Below the pieces are notes generated by a model. The model made no database searches. It saw only the letters and a program-made list of their open reading frames with translations, and was not told where the DNA came from. Below are positions 11,466 through 22,865 of a DNA stretch of 64,000 bases, piece by piece. The position numbers and the translations under genes are program-made. The number at the start of each line of letters is the position of its first letter. Within the stretch, counting starts at the first letter, position 1. Source of the DNA: Rutidosis leptorrhynchoides (Eukaryota; Streptophyta; Magnoliopsida; Asterales; Asteraceae). The stretch lies in contig NC_092333.1 of assembly GCF_046630445.1 (NCBI RefSeq), positions 3,372,001 through 3,436,000 of the forward strand. The letters run 5' to 3'.

Positions 11466-12220
11466 TATTTCAGTAGCTTACTTAACTTTGGAATTAGCTC
11501 CATGTTTCTTTATTTAATTAATGTTAGGTAACTATATCAGTTTTTCCTTGAAACATTTGAAACATTATCTCCAAATTTGGGTAGAAAAGTATATTTTATT
11601 TAGTACTCCATACCTTTTAAGTCAAACTGACGTTGTTTCCTTTAAGATGAGCCGATACCTAATTTGGAAGCCTAGTTAACTAAAATTGGCTTGAAAAATA
11701 TTTTAATAGTATTTAATTTACATACCTTCTCCATCGAAGGCTTACATTTATAAGGAATTAATCTTTGTTAAATAGAGGTAGGATAATGGGTTGATTGGGC
11801 AGGTAGGTAAGTGATCTTTATTAGTTACGGTCAAAACCAAGTGATATTTATATTTCTAGTCTAATAAAACGGGTGCGTAATACTTCAACTTCAACAACAA
11901 TTTATATTTTTTCTGTAAATGTAAAGTTTAGTAGTTATATACGTAATTTAAATCATATTATTACTAATATTAATTTAAATAGTTGTAAGCATTTATATAG
12001 ACTTTAGGAGACCCTGGACATTTATATAGTTATATATATTTTTATATTTAAGTTTATTCGTCTCTTATTCTTAAATGTTAGATAACATATAAAGACCCCA
12101 TCGTATTCGTATTGATCGGAATTAATCTCGACCCATGGTACCGTGTTGTCAAATGACGTGTTACGTACATAAAGTACCATGTTGTCAAATGACGTGTTGC
12201 GTACAATCATGAGGTCTTAT

Positions 12221-12490
12221 TAACATAAATATAAATATTAGTGAAGTTAATAAGAGTTAGATTACAGAAAATATAATTCAGGCGGTATAACCGGCCATAT
12301 ATAACTTAAATAACATAAATATAAATGTTAGTGAAGTTAATAAGAGTTAGATTACAGAAAATATAATTCAGGCGGTATAACCGGCCATATATAACTTAAA
12401 TAACATAAATATAAATGTTAGTGAAGTTAATAAAAGTTAGTAAACATAGATGATAGTTAGGCGACAGTGTCGACCATATATAATTTAGGT
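12221..12490. repeat. 90-bp tandem repeat, about three units
   Basis: The motif TAACATAAATATAAAT recurs at 12221, 12311 and 12401, a 90-bp period. The first two units are nearly identical and the third diverges in its second half. A shorter two-copy repeat containing TTGTCAAATGACGTGTT lies just to the left (about 12130-12205). Both are in the leader region of Copia A, between its primer-binding side and its gag side. Confidence 0.85.
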
Positions 12491-12673
12491 GGCAGAGCCA
12501 ACCATATAATAAGAACAATAAGAACTTAATAAAAATTAGTAGTTCAAAATGTTAGTAGTCCAAAGTTTGATATATTCGAGTCTGAAAATTATTAATAATT
12601 TCATACCTTGATCAGTGACTCGTGATCGTTTGAGATATCCTTTGATTACACTAAGCTCTTCGTGCTGATAACG

Positions 12674-12888
12674 TGTTATAATTTAGTAGGCTTATAACTA
12701 ATTTTGACCTAAGCCTATACAATCCTTAAATATGAGAGAGTAGTAATGGAAGAGAGAGATAGTATATTTCTTATATGTAAGAAAAATGGTGTGTATATGT
12801 GTGTTCATTATCCACATATATATAGTACAAATTTTACTATCCATATTTGACTAATTACCATCCATATTTTACTACTAAATTTACAACA
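12674..12888 (-). repeat. 5' LTR of Copia A (215 bp)
   Basis: Second copy of the 215-bp LTR. The interior directly to its left reads, in reverse complement, CACGTTATCAGCACGAAG, the probable primer-binding region. Confidence 0.93.
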
Positions 12889-13408
12889 GGATCATTATTA
12901 TTTATAATTATTATTCCTTATATCTAAAAGATCTAGGGAAAGTGAATAGTAAATATTAGTGACTGGACTAAATTACCCTTAGTGGTGTTTCCAGATACTT
13001 CGTTCCCTTTAATTCAGTCTACACACACCTTGAACCTTCTACTCTCCATTTTCTCTGAATTCAGTCTACCAATACAACCATTTTCTGTCGGCCCAAACCT
13101 TTTATCACCATCGTCACCATCGAATTTCACCTTCGTCACAATCGGTTGCCTAACAATCGGGGTAGTGGGTTTTAACTGCTTCGTGATCTCCTTACCGTCG
13201 TCACCATCACCGTCGCATCCACCATAGTCACCAGCACCGCCGCATCCACCATCGTCACCAGCACCGGCTGATTTTTTTCCTTATCGTATCCCGAAGGTAA
13301 CCATCGATTTTTACTTATAAAGGTAACCAAACGCCTTCCCGTTCTTTAAATTAGGGTTTTAATCTTTTCCTGTCGTTTACATAAATTCCTAATTTTGGGT
13401 TTTGATGT

Positions 13409-14162
13409 TGAAGGGAAAATAATCACAACGGGCAATCTACAAAGCGGAAACAAACCCGTTTGACAAGCATTTCCCGACCCGTATGAACCCGTGAGGAAAC
13501 TAACAAACAAGCTATATCAAAACCAACCTAAATCAGTCCCAATTTAGTACCAAATCAGCTAATAACAATAATCGAGCACACACAATACACACGAGAATTT
13601 TTACGTGGAAAACCTCTCAAAATCGAGAGTAAAAACCACGGGACTCGTAAGCCACTTAAATTCCACTATCATCAACAAAGAGAACAATACAATAGGTCTT
13701 CTCTAGATCATATAGAGGTATACAACATCATCATACTCTTGAACTACAACAATCAACAAGTATATGAACAACCTAAAAAGACAAAAGAGGAATTATCTCA
13801 CCCAAAAATCTGCTCTGTTCCAGCAGCAAGAACACGACCTACAGACCTTATTAGACGAATTCAACGGTTGAAAATGTTGGCACTGATGTCAGGAAGACAC
13901 ATTCCAAAAATTGTGAAGATTCAACGGTCGGATCTCCGGGGATCGAAGGTTTTCTGGCCTGCTGTCACTGTAGACGGGAATTGGGGTTTTGACTCTTTTC
14001 TTGATCTCTCTTGCACTCTTGATAATGAAAACAGCTGCAACTTGATGTTTTAAGATACCCTCCTATGCTTGACCAAGTCAACCAAGCAATGGGCCTAATT
14101 TTGTTGGGCTTGGGCTTGTTAATACTTACTCATATTTGGAAACCCAATAACAAAACCCAACA
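13409..14162 (-). repeat. 3' LTR of Copia B (754 bp)
   Basis: Differs from the copy at 18188-18941 at about three positions. Short open frames inside it are not genes. Confidence 0.95.
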
Positions 14163-17100
14163 AATCTCCCCCTTTCCAATTATGAGGAAGGAATCGCCAT
14201 CCCAGCGATCGAGCAACATACCTTGAGCTTCTCACTTGCTAAAGCCTTTGTGAACATGTCGGAACCATTATCATCGGTGTGAACTTTATCAAGTTCAAAC
14301 GAACCATCTTCAAGACGTTCTCTAATCCAATGATACCGCACATCTATATGTTTTGTCCGCTTATGATACATAGAATTTCTAGCCAAATGAATCGCACTCT
14401 CATTATCACAAAGAACCACATATCGTGATTGCTTAAACCCAAGGTCTTGTAGAAACCTTTTCATCCACAGTAGTTCTTTGCACGCTTCTGTTGCTGCCAT
14501 ATACTCAGCCTCGGTTGTAGACAATGCAACACACTTTTGTAACCTTGATTGCCATGAAACTGCTCCCCCTGCGAAAGTCATCAAATATCCAGAAGTGGAT
14601 TTCATGTTATCTTTGTTTCCTGCCATATCTGAGTCTGTATAACCAACAAGCACCGGCTCTCCATTTCCGAATGTGATACCTAACTTTGAAGTTCCTCGTA
14701 AGTATCTCATAATCCATTTAACCGCTTCCCAATGCTTCTTACCCGGATTTGACATAAACCGACTAACAACACTTACCGCATGAGCTATATCTGGCCTAGT
14801 ACACACCATAGCATACATCAAGCTACCAACTGCTGACGCATATGGAACTATATCCATCTCCTCAACATCCTCCTTTGAAGTAGGACAATCTCTTTCTGTT
14901 AGCTTAAAGTTGTTTGTAAGAGGGGAACTAACCACTTTAGCATTCTTCATGTTGAATCTACTTAGCACCTTTTCAATGTATTGCTCTTGTGATATATGTA
15001 ACGTCTTAGCACCTCTATCTCTAGAAATCCGAATGCCAAGAATCTGTTTTGCTGGCCCCAAGTCTTTCATAGCAAAAGACTTACTCAATTCTCGCTTCAA
15101 CTGCGCAATTCTTTTAATATTTTTACCAACAATTAACATATCATCAACGTATAACAACAATATGATGAAATCATCATCACCAAACCTCTGAAAGAAAACA
15201 CAATGATCTGAAGTTGTCTTTCGGTAGCCTTGCTTTCCTATAACCGACTCAAACTTCTTATACCACTGTCTCGGTGCTTACTTCAACCCATATAAACTTT
15301 TCTGAAGTCTACAAACATAATTTTCTTTACCCTTAACCTGAAAACCTTCAGGTTGCATCATGTAGATTTCCTTATCCAAATCACCGTGAAGAAAAGCAGT
15401 CTTGACATCCATCTGTTCAACCTCAAGATCAAGACTAGCAGCTAACCCAAGAACCACTCGAATAGATCCCATCTTCACAACCGGTGAGAAAATCTCATCA
15501 AAATCAATACCCCTTTTCTGGCTGAATCCTTTAACGACTAACCTAGCTTTGTACCTTGGTTGTGAAGTAAGCTCATCTGTCTTCACTTTGAATACCCATT
15601 TGTTTCTCAAAGCTCTCTTGCCTTTAGGTAACTTCACCAGCTCATAAGTATTGTTCTCATGCAAAGAATTCATCTCATCTTGCATAGCTTCACCCCACTC
15701 TTTCTTATGCTCATCTTTCATTGCTTTTGAATAACATTCTGGCTCTCCCCCATCAGTAACTAATACATACTCATCAGCAGAATATCTAACAGAAGGATGA
15801 CGGTCTCGGGTAGACCGCCTAAGTGGGACAAATGGGGGCACATCTGGTACTGGAATCTCTACCTGCTCCGGAGCATAATCATCATCAGTACCATGTTCAT
15901 CATTATGAACATCATCTCCAACATGTTGTGGAGTAACTGGATCCAAATCAACAAGATCAGCACTAGGTTGAGGAACTGAATCTGCCTTATCAACATCTTT
16001 TAACATCTGATCTTCTGTAAATACAACATCTCGGCTTCGTACGAGTTTCTTCTGAACTGGATCATATAACCTGTACCCAAAATCATCTTCACCATAGCCG
16101 AGGAATACACATGGCTTAGTCTTCATATCAAGCTTTGACCTCTCATCTTTGAGAACATGAACAAAAGCTTTACATCCAAAAACTCGTAAATGGCGGTAAG
16201 AAACATCTTTGCCGCTCCAAACCCTGTTAGGAACATCAAAACGCAAAGGAACACAAGGGGTTAGATTAATAATATGAACTGCCGTATTTAAAGCCTCACC
16301 CCAAAAGGAATCGGACAACCCTGCATGTGAAAGCAAACATCTAACTCTCTCAACCAAAGTTCTGTTCATCCTCTCTGCTAAGCCATTCAACTGAGGTGTC
16401 TTTGGTGGAGTCTTTTGATGCCGAATACCATTCTCCTTACAGTAAGCATCAAATCTGCCAATGTATTCACCGCCATTATCAGTCCGAATACACTTGAGTT
16501 TCTTCCCCGTTTGCCTTTCAACTAGTGCATGAAATTCTTTAAACTTCTCATATACTTGATCCTTTGACTTTAAGGTATAAACCCACACCTTCCTGGAATG
16601 ATCATCGATGAATGTAACAAAGTAGAAACATCCACCAAGTGTCCTAGTCTTCATAGGCCCACAAACATCTGAATGCACTAGATCAAGTATGTTCTCCATT
16701 CGAAAAGGAGAATGACTCTTAAACGCAACTCTGGTCTGTTTACCTGCCAAACAGTGAGAACACTTACTCAAATTAATATCACTAACACCCGACAACACAT
16801 TCTTCTTAAACAAGATAGACATCCCCTTTTCACTCATGTGGCCAAGTCTTTTATGCCACAACTCAGTAGAATCAACATTGTCCATTGCGTTAACAATGTT
16901 CTGGATGATCTTCGGACGCGTGATGTATAATCTGGAGTCTTTCTTTCCTCTTCCCACTATCATAGAACCAAGAGTTAGTTTCCAAATACCATTACCAAAA
17001 CTGTTATAATAACCATCATCATCAAGAATGCCTGTTGAAATAACATTAAGTCTCATATCCGGAACATGTTTTACATTATGCAAAACTAACTCCATTCCCG

Positions 17101-18187
17101 TGTCAAATTTCAAACAAACATCTCCAATACCAACAATCTTTGATAACCCGGCATTACCCATCCTAGCAAATCCATAGTCACCTGGAGTGTAAGATGAGAA
17201 GTGATCTCTACAAATTGCAACATGACATGTAGCACCACTATCAACAATCCAACTCGTGTCATCATGAGTAAGATTGATCATATCATAATCAATACAAACA
17301 AAGAACTCATCTGTGATAGCGTTAACTTCAACCTTATCATCATCACCACCATCACTTTTCTTTTGTTTATTCTTGTCATATGCTTTTTTCTTCTCGTTCT
17401 TTAACTTTGGACAATACCACTTTGTGTGCCCCTTTTCATGACAATTATAACACTCAACATTAGCAAATTTACCTTAGCGTGAGCTGCTACGATGATTTCC
17501 TCTTTTACCCTGACCTCTACTATGACTTCTCCCCCGCGTTTCTGTGACCAAGATATCTGACTGTGAAGAGGAACCTTGTGACTTTCTTCTCATCTCTTCA
17601 TTCAAAATACTACCCTTAGCCAATTCCATGGTGATAGTACCATTCGGTGCAGAGTTGGACAAAGATGTCCTAAAAGTCTCCCAAGAGTCCGGTAATGTAC
17701 CAAGTAACCAGAGACCCCGAATCTCATCCTCAAACTTGATACCCATACCTGCAAGCTGATTTATAATACCCTGATATGCATTTAGGTGATCTGTAATAGG
17801 AGTCCCATCATGATACTTCATAGCCATCATCTGCTTAATTAAGAACAACTTGTTATTCCCAGTCTTTCGTTCATATAACTGCTCAAGCTTTTTCCATAAG
17901 GCTTTAGCATCAGTCTCCCCAGTAATATGATTCACAACATTATCATCAACCCACTGCCGAATATACCCACATACTTGTCTATGCAAAATTTTCCATTGAG
18001 CATCAGATTTTTCTTCAGGTTTATCCTCAGTAAAAACAGGCAAATAATAATCTTTCACATAAAGAAGATCCTCCATTTTACCTTTCCAAACATGATAATT
18101 TGAACCATTTAAACTAATCATTTTACTTGTATTAGCTTCCATCTTTCACACAAGTCAAATCAAATAACCTAGCTCTTGATACCAATT

Positions 18188-18941
18188 TGAAGGGAAAATA
18201 ATCACAACGGGCAATCTACAAAGCGGAAACAAACCCGTTTGACAAGCATTTCCCGACCCGTATGAACCCGTGAGGAAACTAACAAACAAGCTATATCAAA
18301 ACCAACCTAAATCAGTCCCAATTTAGTACCAAATCAGCTAATAACAATAATCGAGCACACACAATACACACGAGAATTTTTACGTGGAAAACCTCTCAAA
18401 ATCGAGAGTAAAAACCACGGGACTCGTAAGCCACTTAAATTCCACTATCATCAACAAAGAGAACAATACAATAGGTCTTCTCTAGATCATATAGAGGTAT
18501 ACAACATCATCATACTCTTGAACTACAACAATCAACAAGTATATGAACAACCTAAAAAGACAAAAGAGGAATTATCTCACCCAAAAATCTGCTCTGTTCC
18601 AGCAGCAAGAACACGACCTACAGACCTTATTAGATGAATTCAACGGTTGAAAATGTTGGCACTGATGTCAGGAAGACACAGTCCAAAAATTGTGAAGATT
18701 CAACGGTCGGATCTCCGGGGATCGAAGGTTTTCTGGCCTGCTGTCACTGTAGACGGGAATTGGGGTTTTGACTCTTTTCTTGATCTCTCTTGCACTCTTG
18801 ATAATGAAAACAGCTGCAACTTGATGTTTTAAGATGCCCTCCTATGCTTGACCAAGTCAACCAAGCAATGGGCCTAATTTTGTTGGGCTTGGGCTTGTTA
18901 ATACTTACTCATATTTGGAAACCCAATAACAAAACCCAACA
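18188..18941 (-). repeat. 5' LTR of Copia B (754 bp)
   Basis: Second copy of the LTR, next to the primer-binding site. Same length and same ends as the copy at 13409. Confidence 0.95.
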
Positions 18942-21930
18942 GATGTTTCAGTGATTGTTCTTCATATGGAGCTTATATATTAGGCTGCTATTAAATTAAT
19001 TTACTTCCATTGTATTTATTGATTTTGTTAATTTGATAGGTTACCATGCAAAATTGTAACCTTTTCAGTTACCATTATGTATCTTTAAGATATTTATACA
19101 TGTGATCAAAGTTGATTTTGTATTCGTTTCTCTAATGTTCTTACAGCAACTGATATTATTGTTGTTGAAGATCAAATGCATTCCAACTGGTATGGATACA
19201 ATTCTAACTGATTTTTTTTTCAATCATTTATACATTTGTGTGGTTTGTATTTGTACACAATAATCTCATGATTTCTTTGTTTTTATTTGTTTACTCAACC
19301 AGTCCTAAAGACTAATTTTTATGTATGTTTTTTTATGCAGCTGTTGTAACTGATATTACTGTTGTGGAATATGAAGCTCACCAAGTGCCTATACCAAATG
19401 TTATTAATGCAGTAATTCACTATGTTGCTGGTATGTTTATTTGTTTTATATTACGGTTTTACAATTTTTTCTTTCATAAGGATTGAATATTGTATTTCTT
19501 TTGGATTTATACATTTGTGTGTTATATAATTGTACAGAATTACTCTCCATTTATTCACCTGTTGCATATATTCTATTTTTAAATTGATGCTAGGCATTAT
19601 AAAGACTGATTTTGTCTTCGCTCTCAGTTTGGTATTGAAGATCAAACACAAGTAGCTATACTTGATGATAATAATGCAATTGTTGGTCCTGTTGATGGTA
19701 ACTTTCTTTCTTTTGTACTTTTATTTGACAAGTTCTCCCCCTTCATAAGGATTAAAATTTGTAACTGTCCTTTTTTAAAAAAATCTTTAGTCATCTTTAG
19801 TGGGTTTCCTTTGTAGGTGTGTCGTCGTTGTATCGTGATATGGGGGATTGTACACATATTTGTTTTCATTGCAATGCTATCTTTTGGTATGAGGAGCGTT
19901 TACAGTCATATTTTCAAGACCGCAGAGTTCATTATCATAAGTGTTGCTATGATGGCAAAGTCCATAAAGTTATGTGTGTTGACCATGACACTCCAGAAAA
20001 CGCGGATTTCAGGTAATCTGACATTAGCATTACCAACTTATGAAAACCAAAAACATATAACACTATTTGCAACACTAATGCTTCTGAACAAAACAACTAC
20101 TGCTTCAGAGCCATTAAAAACGACGGTACATGAAAAGTAACATTCGCATTTTTGTGCAAAAAGGGCGAAAAACTAACATGAATTAGTTGAAAAAATAGGT
20201 TCTTGACATGATATGATTATGGATTTATTGTGTTTATTTACATTATGTGTATTATTCATATCTAAAAAATTTATTCTTTTGTTATAGTTTTAATGCTTTG
20301 TAATCTATTACTTCATGGATCTTCCTCACGTAAGGGTTTTTGATTATGTATAGTTTTAATGCAATTTGTGTTTCATTTTATTAGTTTAGGTGTTCTGTTT
20401 AAGTTGACCATAAATATGACATTTATATTTCTATGACACTTTGTATGTATAATAATGGTGAATCTTTGTATACATAACTTGAGATTTCTATTCAACTAAT
20501 GCCATTCTCTTTAAATCTTTATGGGAAGAATTCAAATTTTGTGTACCCGTGCAATTTGTTGCATTTTTTTCTTTGAACAACTAGGTTGATATGTAACTTC
20601 TAACAGATTATTACAGAAAGTGTAGATCATTTTGGAGCTTTTTTCTACTTGACGATAATTTTAGAATCAACTACTGCATCTTTGTGGTTCCTATTGATGG
20701 CTATTAAGTTTGATGTTGATCAATCTGTGAAGGTACTCAATTCCTTATTATTATATCAAATGTTTTTACTGTAAGTGTAATGTTATTGTTAGATTGTTAA
20801 TTACCGTTATCGTAGTTTAGAAATCGTAAGTTTCCGCAGCAGAGAAAAACAAGGTAGGTGCAGTGGGACTGCATCATATACATGGATGGACTAAATCCCG
20901 GTTGGTTAAAGAGATACCAAAGTTACAACGCATATCTTTCATAAGGGTTTACTACTCGAATACAAACTTCTTTTGGCGTATCATTTACATACAAACTTAC
21001 AGATATGATTTTGGATCATATTTGTTGTAAAATAATTGAGTGCCCATTGATAGTACTATGTGTATGTTATTATTATTATTTTATAATTTTTTTAATGAAC
21101 GTTGGCTCATCTATAATTGTCAGTTGCGCTATATAAAAACTTCAAAAAACTATAGTTTGTAACATTTGTCTTGCAGCAAGGTGGAATCATCAAAGAAACA
21201 TCAATGGATGAGACCCAAGAGAAGTTATCTTGGGGTATGTTGATGTGGCCGAAACAAAATCATAGATCAAGGTTTTACTTCTATAGGGTTAGGGTGAAGA
21301 GTTGATTGACATATGGATTTTTTAACTGTTATGACAAACTAATAGCTGATATATAATGTAATATTAATATTGTTGTTGCTACTTTGAGTCAATTTCTATG
21401 TATTCAAGACATATTGTAAAACATTGCAACTTTAAGTCAACCAATACGATTTTAGCTCTCTATGTTTTGTATGCATCAGATAACTGAAATTTTTGGGTGC
21501 ACTTCTAGTTTACGTATTTTTTCCTACCTCTTTGTAAGATGCGCTAATGATTTGAATATTTGATCTACATAGTATTAGCTCCAGTTAAACTTCCACAACT
21601 ACCAAAACGCAAACTAATTAAAATTAAAAAACCCGGCGTAACGCAAGGGTCGTACAACTAGTTACTTCTACACCTGGTAGTTTGTAATGGGGCCCCACAG
21701 CTATACTAAAAAGTGTAAAGGAATCAAGGCTAGAAAAGTAGGACCTCTGGTACACTAAAAAAGTTCTAAAATCCACCGGTATAATTTTTGTCCCCAGAAA
21801 AAATGGCCTAAATTATACCTTAAACTTTTTTGGGCCTAAACAAATTAATGGCTGAAAATGTTTTTTGGGCGCCTAAAACTGATGGGCCCTGTGCAGTTGA
21901 GCAGCCTGCTCCTGCTTTGGGCCGGCCCTG

Positions 21931-22865
21931 GTTTTTAATATGAAGTATGACTTTTAATGGTTTCTGACACGATTTTTAACACTGAGATGATCACAAAGTC
22001 GGAGAGGCACTGTAATACCGCCAGCAGATGACTCTTTGGTGAGTTTAGTAATCTTTGTTTGTTTTAATATATGGGCCAAAATGATGTACAAAAATATTTG
22101 TTCCAAAAGATAGGTGTCAAGGAGGAGCCCAACAAAATGAGCCCGATCTCAGTTACATAAAATGGGCTTAGAACCCAATGAACCCTTATTCAGTTTAGAG
22201 ATCACTGGATTTCTATTCTCTACAGAGTACTATTGAATTATATGACTTTTAATCTAAACATTTCTTATTATTTTGTAATTATTTCTGGGTTAAGAATGTG
22301 CAGGAACTCAAGTTGCTATTTATTGATACTTGGAGTTTGGTGGCAAAAGTTGAAAAAAGGATTCTTGTGTGCATAAGCCGACTTTTAACTTCAGAGACCC
22401 GGATGCAATTAAGTTATATTATATATTTATTTTTCTTTTTTAATTTATCAATCATATCTAGATCTGTGATTTTCTCACTCGTTCGTTTGTTCTAGGGTTT
22501 TGATCTTCATCTTTGTACTATAAGCTACTGTGAGTGATTAAACAAGTTCAAATCTGTTGAACTTGTTTGTGAGGCTTTATTGTGTGACTCAACTGTTCTG
22601 GTTCATAATCTTTTGATTGTGAATCTCTGTTTAATACAATCTTGGCTTTCTGTGATTGAAAGATTTTTTCTTCCTGTGATTGGAATTGGAAGGTTTAATC
22701 TGTGTATTTTTACAAGTACAGAGTACAGACTACAATGTATAGTTCCATCTAATCTAATATATCACTGAAAAGCTTACAATCATGAAGTAAATAAACAAAA
22801 ACAAAGTCATGTATAATGACAATTACATATGGGATGGGATATGATGCTAAAAATAAATTTGCAGC
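21931..22865. other. Intergenic between the hAT nest and dirigent gene 2
   Basis: Starts with the right-hand 8-bp duplication of the hAT element. The stretch 22440-22640 resembles a plant 5' UTR or first intron in base composition (TCTAGGGTTTTGATCTTC), but no coding exon follows it on the plus strand. The last part is the 3' flank of the minus-strand dirigent gene. No gene is supported. Confidence 0.4.

Larger units (their letters stand above)
6529..12888 (-). mobile_element. Ty1/Copia LTR retrotransposon A, degraded interior, identical LTRs
   Basis: Bounded by 215-bp LTRs (6529-6743 and 12674-12888) that start TGTTATAATT and end TTTACAACA. The 5-bp duplication GGATC stands at 6524-6528 and 12889-12893. 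A purine tract next to the left LTR (reverse complement CCAAGGGGGAG) marks the 3' side, so the element reads on the minus strand. Between about 7.6 and 9.9 kb there are scattered remnants of Copia integrase and of reverse transcriptase/RNase H. The polyprotein is broken in many places. The two LTRs look identical base for base, which points to a very recent insertion of an already defective copy. The 5' leader side (10-12.67 kb) holds tandem repeats and a Stowaway MITE. Confidence 0.9.
13409..18941 (-). mobile_element. Ty1/Copia LTR retrotransposon B (Tork/Tnt1-like), young
   Basis: Bounded by 754-bp LTRs (13409-14162 and 18188-18941) that start TGAAGGGAAAA and end AACCCAACA, with the duplication GATGT at 13404-13408 and 18942-18946. 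The primer-binding site (reverse complement TTGGTATCAAGAGC, tRNA-Met type) lies left of the right LTR, and a purine tract (AAAGGGGGAGATT) lies beside the left LTR. The minus-strand interior shows gag with a CCHC knuckle (about 17.4-18.1 kb), protease and integrase (about 16-17.3 kb), and reverse transcriptase with YVDDM plus RNase H (about 14.2-15.7 kb). The order is Copia and the gag start resembles Tnt1-94/Tork proteins. All domains are recognisable but the polyprotein is broken, by only a few breaks. The LTRs differ at about three positions, giving a rough age near 0.2 million years at 1e-8 per site per year. Confidence 0.95.
12915..21661 (+). mobile_element. Helitron with degenerate Rep/helicase-gene remnant, carrying Copia B
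   Basis: The right end has the Helitron 3' signature: an imperfect hairpin at 21631-21650 (ACCCGGCGTA/ACGCAAGGGT), seven bases, then CTAG at 21658-21661 followed by T. No terminal inverted repeats or target duplication are expected. The 5' end is not sharply fixed. A TC-starting candidate lies at 12915-12924, in a context (TATATCTAAAAGATC) like other plant Helitron 5' ends. Without Copia B the element would be about 3.2 kb. A leader-like region spans 12.98-13.40 kb, and exon-like segments with splice-like borders occur at 19.15-20.02 kb. The segment at 19819-20016 reads LYRDMGDCTHICFHCNAIFWYEERL, resembling the region before the Rep domain in plant Helitron proteins. No intact Rep or helicase domain is present, so it is non-autonomous. 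Confidence 0.75.
6160..21930. mobile_element. Non-autonomous hAT element expanded by nested insertions
   Basis: The left end begins CAGGGCCAGTCC and the reverse complement of the right end begins CAGGGCCGGCCC, hAT-type terminal repeats matching at 10 of 12 bases. GTTTTTAA stands at 6152-6159 and at 21931-21938, a perfect 8-bp target-site duplication as hAT transposases make. Only about 660 bp belong to the hAT itself: 6160-6528, a few bases after 12893, and 21662-21930. The rest is Copia element A (6529-12888) and a Helitron (about 12915-21661) that itself carries Copia element B. No hAT transposase domain is visible, so it was a small non-autonomous copy. Confidence 0.85.

Noticed and set aside
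13739-14053. 104-codon plus-strand frame, repeated in part at 18647-18832
   Set aside because: Both copies are inside the LTRs of Copia B. Recurrence reflects the LTR, not a conserved gene.
22290-22770. Plus-strand gene suggested by a UTR-like TCTAGGGTTTTGATC segment
   Set aside because: No coding exon with plausible splice sites follows before the antisense dirigent gene.
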